The notes beneath the pieces were generated by a model that was not told the DNA's origin, ran no database searches, and saw only the letters and a list, made by a program, of their open reading frames with translations. Below are positions 45,701-57,399 of a DNA stretch of 64,000 bases, in pieces (position 1 is the first letter of the stretch; each line of letters begins with the position of its first letter). Origin of the DNA: Trametes villosa (lineage: Eukaryota; Basidiomycota; Agaricomycetes; Polyporales; Polyporaceae). Where the stretch lies: positions 62,001 to 126,000 of the forward strand of contig PUDQ02000047.1 in NCBI GenBank assembly GCA_002964805.2, read 5' to 3'. Made by a program: the position numbers and the translations under genes.

Positions 45701-45897
45701 GGACCGGATTTGTCCGGCTTGACTGCACATTTCGCGGCCCTGTGCCCCTGCAGGTACCCGGTACGGACGTCAACGTGCGTCTTGCTCCGCAGCGTGTCAA
45801 GGGCCCGGATGGCAATGTCTTGGACGAGAGGTCACTTGGTTTCCACAAACTGCCTGGGTCGCACCTCAGATTTGGAAACCTCAAGTACGATGATTAG
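42725..45897 (+). CDS. Pepsin-like aspartic protease, family C member 3, with acidic insertion
   Basis: Exon 1 starts MQSQSAAEASPFQHLFIVET, and exon 2 encodes FPGAPHGYYLVEPEDD. The first catalytic Asp codon lies at 43642-43644. The 13-nt microexon 43715-43727 completes DTAAPTLW. PPHGNLGLAVP is the GILGLG-like loop. The second motif is VLLDTG (Asp 45020-45022), joined to SALTALP across an intron with a GC donor (45027-45028) and AG at 45079-45080. After the second lobe begins there is an Asp/Glu/Ser-rich insertion of about 85 residues (45150-45405) that C1 and C2 lack, placed just before FYCPDDLDLDDHDIVFSF. The C-terminus FFWTGFVRLDC ends with TAG 45895-45897. No signal peptide. Divergent partner of A3. 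Confidence 0.75.
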
Positions 45898-46106
45898 CTG
45901 GTTCGTCCAAGTGCCTCTGTGATGTACCATAGTATACCCGCTCGACGTTGCATGTACGTTCACTGAACAGCCGCTCTATATACACGCCTCTCCGACAATT
46001 GTGGCTCGTCTGAAGGCGCTCCTGGGCGGTCGTGTTCACCGAAGCTCGCATCGAGAACGCTAGCAGTCGCTAGACCGCCACCAACCTACTCAATATCAGA
46101 ATTTGT

Positions 46107-47060
46107 TCATAGGAGTGATGTCCCACCCCGCAACTCGCTTTCCATCTCTGGGGCTGGCCCTGCGCTCCGCGAAAACGCGATCGTCTTGAGCACTCCTTCC
46201 CATCTCGAGTCGGCATAAGCGAGCCGCATGCGTACACGCAGTCGATGATTGATGAAGGCCGGAGTCAACAAGACGTGAAGGTCGACCACGGACGCGCACG
46301 TCTCTGCAGAACAACCGTACAACGTCGTCGTCGGGCGGTTTCGCAGCCAGTGCCAAGGTGCATAAATCCAGGGTGCGCACTCTCGCTACATTCGCACTCG
46401 CCCCCTCGCGCATTGGGAAAGCGGGGTGGGTGAAGGCCGCCCGCGCCGTGAGCTTGAGCGTCGTCAACCGCGGGCACAGCTCCTCGGGCGGCAGCACCCC
46501 GTCCAAGTACGGAAGCGTCGACCCGTCGAACATGAAGCCGCGAAGTAAAGCTGGCGCGAGGCTCAGCGTTTCTAAGGAAGGGCCTGCGCCGTCGAGAATA
46601 GGAATACGTCGTCGAGCTCGAATATATCGTCGACGCATATCTCCAACGTCCAGAGCGATGTCATGGAGAGCACAGGCGCAAGATACATCGTGTTATCCTC
46701 GAGGCCATGCAGGTGGTCGTCCGGGGACCGCGGATGCAGCCTCTTGTCATGCATTCCAAGCAAGCCTTCGGCGATCACGACGGAGACGCGAGGAACGCCG
46801 ATCCCGTACACAGTGAGCTATCCCTGCTGAACGGTCCCGGAAGTCCTGCGCCATCTTCTCGGTGTAGTCCATGTACACGCTAACATATTGGATAGTGATG
46901 ACCTCGAGCCCGGTGCAGCTGTCATGTGCGAGACATCTCGCTGCCTTCTCGCCGTACCCCATGGTAATGAGCCTGGCGGCGGCGGTCTGGCGGCGTGTAA
47001 GCGGAATTTCAGCGCGGGAGCAAGTTAGTGCAGCCGTAGCGAATACATGGAAAGCTGGGG
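46107..47060 (-). pseudogene. Decayed F-box/leucine-rich relative of E1 (E2)
   Basis: Segments colinear with E1 occur in different frames: GYGEKAARCLAHDSCTGLEVI, then LHGLEDNTMYLAPVLSMTSL, then ETLSLAPALLRGFMFDGSTL, ending near RWEGVLKTIAF. The frames break at least twice, and I found no F-box exon upstream. It sits between C3 and D1. Confidence 0.75.
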
Positions 47061-47141
47061 AAAGAAGTGAGTTGAAGTCAGCTCATGTGCGCGTTCTAGG
47101 ATGTGATACACATACCACCGACGCATAATTTCGTGTGGCTG

Positions 47142-48859
47142 TCAGTCCATCTCTTCATCCGGATCGTCCTCCGATTCGCCCTCCAATTCGTCTCCACCCT
47201 CACTCTCGTCATCGTCGCCGCCGTCCCCATCCTCATCCTCCTCGTCTTCATCCCCGCCCTCACCGTCGTCATCGTCGTCATCGTCGCCAAAGAACCCGTC
47301 GGGAAACTCGTCGTCCAAGTCGTCGTCAAACACGAGGATGCATGCGTCCGGGAAGAGCCGCAGCAAGTACTTCAGGCACTTGTCGTGCACGTCCTGCGGC
47401 CAGCTCCCGCCCACGAGCCGGACCTCCCTCATCGCGTTCGCGCGCACCGGCGGGCGCGCGACCGTGTCGTCCTGGAGCGGCGCAGGGTCCGGCATCGGGC
47501 ACGCGAGCGTCGCCAGGCGCGCGCACTTCTCGGAGAGCGCTGCAAGCGCCGTGATGAGCAACCCCTGGGACCCGGCCGGGGTCTCGTGCGGCGCAGGGAG
47601 GACAAGCTCTTCCACGTTCGGCCACGCCGTCGCGACGTCGTCCACGTCCTTGGCAGAGATCGCGAACACCGCTCGGGATGAGAAGAGGCGGACGGTGCGG
47701 AGGCCGCGGAGTGCATACAGCGGCGCGAACCAGTCGTGGAAGGAGTACTGGCGATCGGGGTCCTCGGGCTTGCCCTCCACCGAGAGGTGGAGTTTGGTCA
47801 GGTTGTCCGCAAAGCGGGTGACGACGAGCGCGATACAGCGCTTCCAAAGGTCCTCTTTGGCGTCCAAGTCGAGGCTGAGGGAGCGCAGGTTGGGGGCATG
47901 TATTGCACTGATGATGGGGAGGGCCTCTTCGGGCGAGCCGCTCACGAGCAAGGACGCGAGCGCCGGATGTGAAAGCTCTGGGAGCGGGTCGGCGGTGGCA
48001 GGCCCGGGGCTTGCGCGCCGTCCGAGACGCATAGAGAGCTTCCGAAGCAGGGGGAACGAGCCGCAAAGGTCTAGGACGAGCGCTGGGTTCCCCACCTGCC
48101 ACAGGTCGAGCACCTGGAGGTTGTCGAACTCGCGCAGGGGATCCACGGAGCAGGGGAAGACGCCCGTCCACAGGTGGATGCTTTCGATCTTGGGCGCATG
48201 CTCATGGATCAGTCGCAGCGCGAGGCCATAGGCGTACTCGGCTGGGGTAGGGTCCCGGCGTATGAGGTGGGATGCGCCCTGCTCGGTGAGGTCGAGGTCG
48301 ACGATACGCAGCATGGGCGATAGGAAGAGGCCAAGGAGGGAGGACACCACAGTATCGCAAGGCTGCCTCCACCTGAGCCGTTTGAGACGCGGAAAGAGGG
48401 GCTGCCCGTGGAGCTGTACGAGCAGCATGTTGGCACCCAGGCCGTCCAGCCGCTGCCTGTCGCCCGAGAAGACACGGACGAACCGGGCGTAGTACTGGAG
48501 ACGTATCCACTCTTTATCGCAGATCGTGTTGTACACAACCTGACGAGCAGATGTTACCAACTTGCGGCCTATTTGAACGCACGCGAGGTACTCACAATGG
48601 TTGTGACATTGGTGCCCGGTGCAGCGATCATCCCGTGATCGCCGGCGACTTCGACCTCTTTGAACGACGTCGGGCACAGGCCAAATATGTGCTCGAGGCC
48701 CGTTTGCTCCTGCCAGAGGACTTCGAGCGCTGGCTCTGAGAACGCTCGGGAGACACGCGCACAGCGGGCGAGGGTGCGTTCTTCGTAGCATGACTGTCGC
48801 ATGACCTCCCGGACGACCTCGGCGATTGACCATAGAGGATGTGGGAGAGCGAACGCCAT
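47142..48859 (-). CDS. F-box/leucine-rich protein D1 with acidic C-terminal tail
   Basis: Two exons, 48596-48859 and 47142-48539, both whole numbers of codons, give a protein of 553 residues. Exon 1 starts MAFALPHPLWSIAEVVREVM and continues LARCARVSRAFSEPALEVLW, an F-box-like segment similar to that of family B. The intron has GTGAGT and GTCAG borders. Exon 2 reads VVYNTICDKEWIRLQYYARF, then a leucine-rich body. The last 60 or so residues are almost entirely Asp, Glu and Gly, encoded by the GAC/GAG-rich stretch at 47142-47330. Acidic tails of this kind can bind basic partners, but no function is shown here. Probable SCF adaptor. Frame intact. Confidence 0.82.
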
Positions 48860-50233
48860 GGCTTGTTGTTTCTGTCGCTGTTCCGTCAGTATATGCGGTG
48901 TTTCAGGGTGCCGCACAAACGATAGACCATCGCAGTAGGCTCGTAAACAGGGATAGGGATAAACCTTGAGCTCTCGGTAAGGCCTGAATGTGAATCGGCC
49001 ATCCGACATAGTACTCTCACTGCCCGACGATGTACAAGTGTCGTCTTTTTGTATTCTGCATCCGATGCACCCGCAGAGACGCCCTTGAGCAACGAATCGC
49101 CTCATCACAAGTCCAGCTACCCGGTAACCTGCTCCTTATCCCCCGATGCTGAGGCTTACCAGTACCCGCGAGCCGGCACCCGCAAGGGGTTGCGGGGTGT
49201 TCGCGGATACGGAGAAGTCTCGAATTGGGTAAAGGTGACTCGATGTTGCCCATGAGGGACCAGTGCCACGAGATGCACTTTGCCAGGTAAGCTCTACGCA
49301 GGTAGAACGTTCCCAGGTGCGGCCACCACACTAGATCTCGAGCGGTGAAGGAGTGCGGGGACTGCAGCCTGACAACCGAAACTGTCCTGTCAACCGAGAG
49401 GTGCATCCCGTATCTCAGGTCCCAAGAAGCCGACTAGTATAACCTGGTGTTCCGGGTATAGAGAATGCAGACATACCTACCGTGCACGAGTGAGTGGTGA
49501 TGGAGAGAAGAGAGTGCTCAAGACTGAGACACGCCTGGAAAATGCGGGCGCTTGTGGTGGTGCGAGCTGCGTCAGCATCGTCACTTCGTAGAAGTAGTGG
49601 TTTTCACCACTAAACCGGGTGATTGCTCGCAACGCCATCTTGTGCAGTCAGACCTTGCTAAGGCACAGCCTGGACCCAAGGGCTCTACCATATTCGTATC
49701 CCATTCACCGTAGCTGCTCGGAATTGCCGACGCGCGAACGTCGCATGAACTGTCGCGGTGCTGGCGGACTCGCGGTAGCTTGAAGCAGATACTGGAAGAT
49801 GACGGCACATGTAGAGGCAGTAGCTGATAGCTGAACGTCAAGCAGTTGAGGAGAGCTCATATCCCAGATGTCCAGCGGTAGTAGCCCAGCAGGCAGAGGA
49901 AGAAGACACGGGCGCTGGACGCCGCGGCGGGGACGCGTCGCGGAAGACGAACAGACACGTGATCGCGTTCGTCCGCATGGCGACCTCGGCGGGGAACTGC
50001 GGCGGGGCGTTGTCTCCTCCACCACGTTCTGGACACTGCCAGTGGATCTATGCTTATGCCGCCTACGCCCTCATAACGTTACCCCTCCTCGCTCCCTCCG
50101 CACCACACCCACGCTCCTTGTACACCCCGCTCTCTTTTCAGGCTTCTCTCCGACTGGCTCGCGCAACCTCTTCGACCCTTTCCTCCTCCATCTCGCAGGC
50201 GTTACCGATCACAACATCTTGTTCTTGCTCGCT
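48860..50233. other. Intergenic interval without a supported gene
   Basis: It separates D1 from the KNH-like gene. CG-rich GGGTA/TACCC-type words at 49120-49220 recall those in VWA8 intron 1. Frames on both strands (for example 49868-50314) lack family features; the last one merely runs into the start of the next gene. Confidence 0.5.
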
Positions 50234-51514
50234 ATGCACGCCACCTTCACCCTCTTGCTCTTGCAGAGCGTCTTTGCTTTGCTGGTGCAGGCAACCCTCT
50301 ATGTGAGTTATTAAGCGGTATCGACGTAGCGCAAAGCATCGCGCTACTAGGGTCTTGGACGGGGGCTATAGATGCTAATCGAGGTGCTGTGGCGATAGGT
50401 CACGCAGCCGCGTGCCGCATCCGCCTGCAGTGGTGGAAAGCCATGCACTGTCGAATGGCTCGACGACGGCACGGCACCCCTCCTCTCCTCGATCGGCCCG
50501 ACCTACGTCGCGCTCTACAACGGCGACCACGTCCTCTGTCAGCAGATCCAGCCCGTGGACATCTCCACCGTCCACTCCCTCCAGTTCACGGTGCGCCCCT
50601 TCGCTGCGGTCTAAACTTAAGTCGCGCCGCTCACATCTGCACAGCCGGACCCGAGCGCGGGCCCCAACTCTGGCAACTAGTGAGTGCTGAGCGCTGAGCA
50701 GTCAAGGTCGGATCGCGCGGCTTGACTACTAACATCTGCCCAGCTACATCAACTTCACGTCCGTCAACCAGGTCGGCGACCCCCCTGCGCACTTCTCGCA
50801 GTTCTCCCCGAGCTTCTCGTGAGTCCCGGCCTCGACTGTTCTCTTCGGCGTACGACGCCACCATCCCATCGCAATTTGGTTGACCGCTCGTGCAGGCTCG
50901 ACTCCATGACCGGCTCGCTCGCGTCCGCCGTCGCAAGCGACACCTCCGCCATCCCCGTCCCCACCTCCGTCCTCTCCGCGCCACCCAACTCCGTTTCTGT
51001 TACCTCGACCGTCGGCGCGGCGAGCGCCCCCTCGGCGTCGTCGCCCGCCGCACCTACCCCTTCGTCCTTCGGATCCGCCCCGCCCTCTGTCGCGGGGTCC
51101 TCTTCAGCCGACGCCTCCTCCGCCGCGGCGTCAGGCGCACCGACATCCGCTTCTGCATCCGCGTCGACATCAGCGTCGGCCTCTTCGACTCCCGGCACCT
51201 CCTCAGCATCCAGCTCGGCCTCGTCAGGCAGCGCATCCAGCGCGTCGGGCAGTTCCTCCGCAAGCGGCTCCGCCTCGTTCACGATAGGCAGCGCGGCGCC
51301 CACCACGCTCACCGTCGCCCCGACTTCCTCGGGCTTCGCGACCGTCCGCCCCACGAGCTCCTCCGCAGCATCCTCCGCCGACCCTGCTCCCGCCGCGACG
51401 AGCGCCGGGTCCACAGGCGGGTCGAACGGCGCGCTTTCTCTCTCGGGAGCCCCGCCTTCGCTTTCGCTTTCGTTTGTCGGCGCTGTTGCCGTCGCTTTCA
51501 CGTTCTTGCTGTGA
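50234..51514 (+). CDS. KNH/Kre9-like Ser-rich GPI-anchored cell-wall protein
   Basis: Five exons: 50234-50302, 50399-50590, 50645-50679, 50744-50818 and 50896-51514. A signal peptide opens the protein (MHATFTLLLLQSVFALLVQA). The mature part starts VTQPRAASACSGGKPCTVEW and continues GTAPLLSSIGPTYVALYNGD and YYINFTSVNQVGDP. This matches the KNH/Kre9-like N-terminal domain of fungal Ser/Thr-rich GPI proteins involved in beta-1,6-glucan and wall assembly. A low-complexity Ser/Ala/Thr region of about 150 residues follows, probably O-mannosylated. The C-terminus ends in a small-residue site and a hydrophobic tail (SLSFVGAVAVAFTFLL), a GPI-anchor signal. All junctions keep frame. The protein should reside at the plasma membrane or wall. 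Confidence 0.87.
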
Positions 51515-51798
51515 TATACCCCCGTGCGAGGGACGCGTCCAAGTCGTGCTTCCAAGTCGCGGCCGATGTTTTCCACGCGCGTGTCTCTCTTGTGGTTGTG
51601 TTTTTGTTCTTGTGGTTGGACACTGCCCTCGGCCGCCCCGCGCGAACCCTGTCCTCTGTATTCTGGTGTAGATCCCTGGCCGAGGGACGTTTGCGCGTTG
51701 ATGATTAGAATTTGGAGGTACCTACCGGCGACACCTTGGAATCGATGAATCGCTCCTTGTTTGCGAGCTGTGTGTGTAGCAGGGTCATAGTACTACAA

Positions 51799-51869
51799 GC
51801 ATTAATGGGGTAGTGGTAACCTGGGTCGTTGCCATCGACCCGCCGGGGGTTCGATTCCCCCTTAATGCA
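51799..51869 (+). tRNA. tRNA-Gly (anticodon GCC)
   Basis: A full cloverleaf can be folded. Acceptor stem GCATTAA pairs with TTAATGC, followed by discriminator A. The D arm contains GGGTAGTGGTAA. The anticodon stem GGTCG/CGACC closes the loop TTGCCAT, giving anticodon GCC. The T arm is GGGGG-TTCGATT-CCCCC. No intron. CCA is not encoded, as expected for a nuclear tRNA. Confidence 0.95.
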
Positions 51870-52849
51870 CTGCTTATGGTGGTCACGTAGAACTTTTCCC
51901 CCAACCGCCGCGCGCGAGCTACTCATTTTGCGCAAGTCCCATCCCAACCACTACCACCAGCGCGCGCTATTGCATCATGATCCTGTGCTTTACGCTCGTC
52001 GTCGCTCACGCTCACCTTGTACGAAACTCCGAATCGACGGGGACCAGTCACCACGTCGAGAAGCCCCGCGCGTTTGGCCGACGTAAGGTTGGCAATGATC
52101 CGGCAGGCTTCTGCAGCTTCCCTGCCAATGACAGAGGCGTCCTTCGGCTAGCGGTCACGGCGCCGAACCTACTTTGTCACCTCCCCCGGTCTCAGCCTCT
52201 GGATGACCCTCTTCAGCTCGGTGACGAGCCTCTTCTGCGTCGGACGCGTCGAGGGGCGGGCACCTGCGGCAATCCAAGCACCTCAGCCCTCGGTCGCCGT
52301 TAGCCTTCGAACGCTCCGCCCCTTCCCTCGGGTACGCTCGGCTATCGTCCAAGACTACGAAGACGCGGGGATGGCGGTGGACTGGTTCGATGTCGGCGCG
52401 CCTCCAGCATCTGCAGCTGCAGCTGCTCGCTCGTTCTCGATGCCAGCGGTCGATCGCGGGTGTTTCAAGAACCAAGAACCAAGCTCAAGCCTGACGTTGG
52501 ACGCCGCGGTGCGTGCGGCTGTCTGACACCAGCCACCTGCGGCACACCTCATCTGTACGTGAGCATTTGAAACCCGCGCGTCCGCGCGGTCAAGCTTGGG
52601 CCTTACTTAATCTTCCCCGCCCGAATTCGAAGTCGGAGTGGAAGGCGAAGGCGAGGGCGCGCTGTAGCCTGTCGATCGGCCGCTGGCGGTGTCACCGCGC
52701 CGTATATATACTGCGCGGGGACCCCGTCGGTGGGGGCTTACTCTTTTTCTCCTCGAGGGACTCGGACTCGTTATCGCTTAGCAAGTCTTGACGATACACC
52801 CGCATCTGCAAGTCGAGCGCTAGGCGGATCTACGACCAAAAGACGCGCT
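51870..52849. other. Intergenic interval ending in the B4 promoter
   Basis: I see no convincing gene between the tRNA and B4. From about 52500 rightward the sequence matches the region upstream of B2 (29360-29584, opposite strand), so this part is B-family promoter DNA. Confidence 0.5.
52703..52710 (+). promoter_or_regulatory. Probable TATA box of B4
   Basis: TATATATA lies about 140 nt upstream of the B4 ATG and is followed by CTGCGCG. The homologous site upstream of B2 reads TATACTGCGCG, so the element is conserved between the two copies. Confidence 0.5.
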
Positions 52850-54571
52850 ATGCTGGAAGCTTCCCCCCACTCTGTGGTACAGCGCGCGTGGCTCATCGAC
52901 GAGGTTGTGCGCAATATCCTCGCGCACGTACCGTCGGTCGGGAACACGAAGACGCTCGCCAGCTGTGCGAGGGTTTCTAGTGCGCTGAGCGAGCCCGCGC
53001 TGGACATTCTCTGGAGTAGAATGACAGGACTATCACCCCTGTGTCAGCTACTCGACGAAAATTCAGTCGATAACAACTCAGAAGGCCGGTCGATGACGGT
53101 ATGTCCGACTTCTTCTGGAAGATCTTGTAGTCGTTCTTATCCTATGCTAGCCGACCGCACAGGCAGCCCAGGACGGCGACGAGACTAGCTATCCAGTCGT
53201 GGTAAGCAGGGCGCTCACCTGTCTGCTTCGTAACATTATTCACATCTTCGGCGATAGGTTCCCCACCCCGTCATCGGGGACGCGGACTGGACGCGTTTCA
53301 CTCGCTATGCCCGGCGCGTCCGCAAGTTACACTACCACTGCCGCGAGGGCCCATCGGAACGCCTCAGTCAGCGCACCTTTGCAGCGCTCGTACGCCGTGC
53401 GGCGCGCGCGGGTGCGCCTCTTCTCCCGCGCCTCGAGGAACTCTCGTGGCTGCAGTGTTCACGCGACGTCACCCCCTACCTCCACTTCCTGTCGCCCTCG
53501 CTGCGCAGGGTCACCGTCTACGTCCAACTGGGCCCAGCCCCGGCCCCGCAATCCGACATCGGCCAGCCACACAACACCGGCTTCCTGGAGCTGCTGGACG
53601 CCCAGTCCCCAGAGGTGGAGGAACTCTCGCTGGCAGGCATCGACCTCCCGGCGTCCCTCGAGCCGCTGCTGGCGTTCAAGCGGCTGCGCAGCCTGGACCT
53701 GGGCGCGGTGACGTCGCCCGTCGCCGTCATCCTGTCGTACTGCGGCGCGATGCCCACCCTCGCCTCGCTCTCCGTCGACCTCGCGCGTTCTCCCGAGCGT
53801 TCTGCGCCCGCCCAAACGCCATCCCGTGGCGCGGCCGCGCCTGCGCTGCGCGGGCTCGATGCCCTGCGTGTCGCGGGCGCCCCGGCGCTGATCGAGGAGC
53901 TTCTGTGCGAAGTGCAGCCCGGGACGCTGCGCTCAGCTAGTTTGTCCGTCGCCGTGCCCGAGCATGACCACGATGGGGGCGCGCGATGTGTGGGCGTCCT
54001 GGGCGCGCGCTTCGCCACTTCGCTCCGGGTGGTCCGTGTGCAGTACAGACGTGCCGCCGACCGCGCGCCTCCCGCTGTCCGCGCGTTCGCAGACTATGCG
54101 CGGCCGCTCCTCCAGGTCCGTGGGTTGCGCGAGTGCACTGTCGTTCTCGAGGACCCCGCACCGGTGGCAATGGTCGATGCGGACGTGCACGCGATGGCGG
54201 AAGCCTGGCCTGCGCTCACAGCGCTCGAGGTCGCACTTCATCCGAACCCCTCGGTGGGCAGCGGCGTCGCGGCTGCCCGGCCCTCTGTTGCAGCTCTCGC
54301 AGCGTTTGCGCGGCGCTGTCCCGAGCTATCGCGCCTGCGGATCCCGGTTGGCCACGACGTCTCTGCGATAGGCCGAGTCGGAAGGGACGCCTCAGACTCG
54401 GAGTTGCTACACGAGCATCCGCTGCGGGAATTGTGGCTGTCGGGCGTGTGGTTCTCTGCGGAAGAGTCGGCGCGGGTGGTGCCGTTCCTCCAACGGACGT
54501 TCCCTAACGTAGACCTGGGTCCCTTGGTGGGCGCGGGCGTGCTGTGTAGGGAGAATGCGCGCCCATGTTGA
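52850..54571 (+). CDS. F-box/leucine-rich protein, family B, intact copy B4
   Basis: Three exons, 52850-53098, 53151-53201 and 53258-54571, all whole codons, give 537 residues. Exon 1 (MLEASPHSVVQRAWLIDEVV) carries an F-box-like segment with LASCARVSSALSEPALDILW. The 17-codon exon 2 reads PTAQAAQDGDETSYPVV. Exon 3 starts VPHPVIGDADWTRFTRYARR and continues into a leucine-rich body (LSWLQCSRDVTPYLHFLSPS; AFARRCPELSRLRIPVG) ending CRENARPC. It is the only intact member among three family B copies and serves as the reference for B1 and B2. It lies head-to-tail with A4 only 516 bp downstream. Probable SCF adaptor; substrate unknown. Confidence 0.85.
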
Positions 54572-55087
54572 CTCGCAGCATGATATAGATTTAACGTACC
54601 GGCCTATGAACGTAACTGCAGGACAGTCGCGCGGAGCGATCGCTTGGCCTCCGAGTCCTCAGTCCTGACACAAAATAGAGCCCAGCGAGGGTGCGGGCAC
54701 GCGGAAGACATAGCAAGACATAGCAAACATGGCCGACGACGTCGACCTCGGGTTCATTGTTGCGAAGGCTCTGCCTGTCGCGGGGGGCGCGTCACACGCG
54801 CGTGGCTCCCTGAGGATGACGCCGAAGAGCCCGATAAGTGGGGATATCCTCATCTCCTCGCGAAGGGCGGAGCCTGCACAAAAATCTGAGAATGAGCTCT
54901 TCCCGAGTTTCTGCGAGCGGAAGTTATATCCCATGCAGAGTAGGGCGACGGTCCAGTGCGGCGGCGGCCAGCATAATTTAAATGCGGGTCAACTTGAAGC
55001 GTGGCAAGCGCTTGAGCGCCGCAAAGCGACCGGCGTTTGTTAATTCGAGTTAACGCGTTCATCTCCAACCACAACGCTACGCTGGCC
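54572..55087. other. B4-A4 junction where a C gene would be expected
   Basis: An inverted cassette would have B, C and A in this order, but only 516 bp lie between B4 and A4. The last 100 bp resemble the A-proximal half of the A/C promoter (AGCGCCGCAAAGCGAC, then CCACAACGCTACGCTGGCC before the ATG). A frame at 54729-54900 (MADDVDLGFIVAKALPVAGG) may be a foreign fragment; I cannot name it. Confidence 0.45.
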
Positions 55088-57119
55088 ATGACTGTCAGCG
55101 TACCTCACTTCCCCGCTATGGATATTCTCCGAGCTCAGGAATGCACTTCTCCAGCTTTTGACGGGTCGTCGGTGGGTATCGCGTCGCCGAACGGCTCTCT
55201 GGGCAATGAACAATTGCCTCTCGATAGCGGCGAACCACTTCCGTCCCGAGCGGAGTCGCCGTATGTACAACATTCCTTCCTTCGACAGTTCGGCCGACTC
55301 ACATTTACACTGTACAGAATGCTGTACATCAACGAGGATGTCTATGCGCACATTGTGAAAGTGCTGCTAGAGCATTACAACGGTCTCCGATCTCTGGTTA
55401 GGCTCTCTATGTGTTGCCGCCGGCTTCGCTACATCTCCCTCCCATTTATCTTCTCACGTTGCGCCATAATGGGGGCAAAAACGTACTACATGGGGGTTCC
55501 TCCCCCCCTTATACGGCCTTATGTCCGGTAAGCCGGCGGCGATGCTCCACGCCGCTGACAATCACGCGGCAGAAATAGGACTGACAACTGCGCCTAGGCA
55601 CCTGACTTTGAACTGGGCTGTATTTGCCCTACAGTACGTTCCATTATCACCCTTTGGGGATCCCGGCTCATTAGGGCATAGGTACCTCGACAATTACCAG
55701 CCAGGACACGCGATGGAATTCGGACAGGTGTTACGTTTTTTGCCTAATGTGCGCTCACTCACGTTCACTGGGGAAAACCGGGGGGTTCGCTGGGAAGCGT
55801 TGGCGACATGTCTGGGCTACCCCCAAGTCAAGTCCATCTCGTTCACCGCTTCGGCCGCGTTCATTCGCGTGCCTCCCTTTCCCACGGATGCCAGCTCGAC
55901 AGTGTCCACTCTCGAGGAGCTCTCCTACCCCACCCCCTTCAAATCAAAGGCACGTTATATCGTGGATCCGGACACGGGCCACGGGAGGACCGACTTCCCT
56001 GAGTCTCCCTATCTGTCTACCCTGGTCCTAGGGATGTGCTCTACTGCGCGGTCCTTCGTGCTCCCTATGCAGACGGTGCCACTGCGCGAAATGGCGACCG
56101 TCGATTGGCCCGCCCTGCAGGACTTGACACTGGCAGGAGCATTCCCAGTAGGCACTGACTCCTCAAACATATCTCCCGCGCTTCTTCGCATGCCTGCCCT
56201 ACGACGCCTCGTCATCACTGCCGCGGTTCCGAGTCGCTCCCCCATCGTCATCCGATGTCGCATACTTGGCAGCAAGACGTCTCCTAGAAACGAGCTACAA
56301 AGCCTGCGCACGCTCACCATCGCGTACCCTGACCCCAACGACGATGTCTTCTCTGTCCCATTCCCGGAATTGACAGAACTCTCGCTGCGGGACTGGCCTC
56401 GCCACTACGACATCATGGCTCACGAATACTTTAGTATGTGGACGTCACCCATCCTCTCAGCCACCGAGGCCCTTTCCGTCTTGCGACGACTTCACGCCCC
56501 TAGTCTCATGAAGCTGGAGCTCGTCTATACTGCGGACGATGCAGACGACGATCTCATCGACTTCATCTCCCGGCGCTTTTCGAGGTTGCGGCACCTGCAG
56601 ATACACCGGTACCGTCGCTCCAGGGACCACACGGTCGATTTCGTATGTCCATCCATTGTCCTGATCCCCCACGTTCGTTCCTAACTGCAGGCTTGTCCAG
56701 CGACATATAGTACAGACGCTTTCGGCGTTGAAGACGCTCTCCACGCTGCGCCTGAACCTCGACTTCGAAGACGACCCAGGGGAGCGCAACCCGCGCATCG
56801 GGTACGACGTGATCAAGAGCTGGCGCATTGAGCTGTCCGTGCGCGGCTGGGAAATCCTCGACCTCCTGGACCCGTGTCCAGCCCTCGAAGGCGTCGCCTT
56901 GCTGTTCCATGGCGACCCGCCCAGCGACTTCGTCTGGCACCTGCGCTCGCGAAGAGCTGAACGGCAGACGGTCACCGAAAGCCAGAGGTGAGTCGCCTCT
57001 CTTTACTCGACGGCGGTTGCTGTATCTCCGCTGACTCGGGCCGATTCCTCATCAGCGATGGGTCTCCGGCGCCGTTAGCCTACCGCCTCCGGCGCAAGGG
57101 GCTTGTGCGCCGACGCTAG
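55088..57119 (+). CDS. F-box-like protein, family A member 4
   Basis: The exon model is 55088-55260, 55318-55527, 55598-55633, 55682-56642, 56701-56987 and 57056-57119. It sums to 577 codons including the stop, with GT-AG at every junction, and is the best-defined family A gene. Exon 2 encodes MLYINEDVYAHIVKVLLEHY and LSMCCRRLRYISLPFIFSRC (F-box-like). Exon 3 is a 36-nt mini-exon (HLTLNWAVFALQ). Exon 4 holds the leucine-rich body, including EALATCLGYPQVKSISFTAS and LSLRDWPRHYDIM. Exon 6 encodes DGSPAPLAYRLRRKGLVRRR, matching A2. Unlike the other A genes it has no divergent C neighbour; B4 lies upstream in the same direction. Confidence 0.87.
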
Positions 57120-57399
57120 GCGCACGAGAGCGCGCTGTCGTGTACGATCGCGAACTACCGCGCTTGTCTCCAGCAGGTCAGCCGTGTCATCTCTTTCAAT
57201 TCTCTGTGATATTCGGACTCACACGTCTCGATGCTACAGCGCGCGCCCTCTCTATCCACGTCATACCACGCGCCGCGGTCTCTTCCTTGCTACACCGTCA
57301 CCCGGGAATCACGATGATCCCCGTTTGTCCCTTAGGCGCGCTGCGCTAATCACTAACCTCGATGTGCTCTACCCGTCATGCCCAGGATGCGCTCCCCAC

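Noticed and set aside
47103..48231. Long plus-strand frames opposite D1.
   Set aside because: Antisense shadows of a GC-rich coding exon; D1 has motifs and whole-codon exons.
52155..52526. Frames of about 106 codons on both strands between the tRNA and B4.
   Set aside because: No recognisable features, and part of the region matches the noncoding upstream DNA of B2.
54729..55043. A frame starting MADDVDLGFIVAKALPVAGG that vaguely recalls the oxyanion-hole region of alpha/beta hydrolases.
   Set aside because: The match is a few residues, no catalytic motif follows and the frame degenerates.
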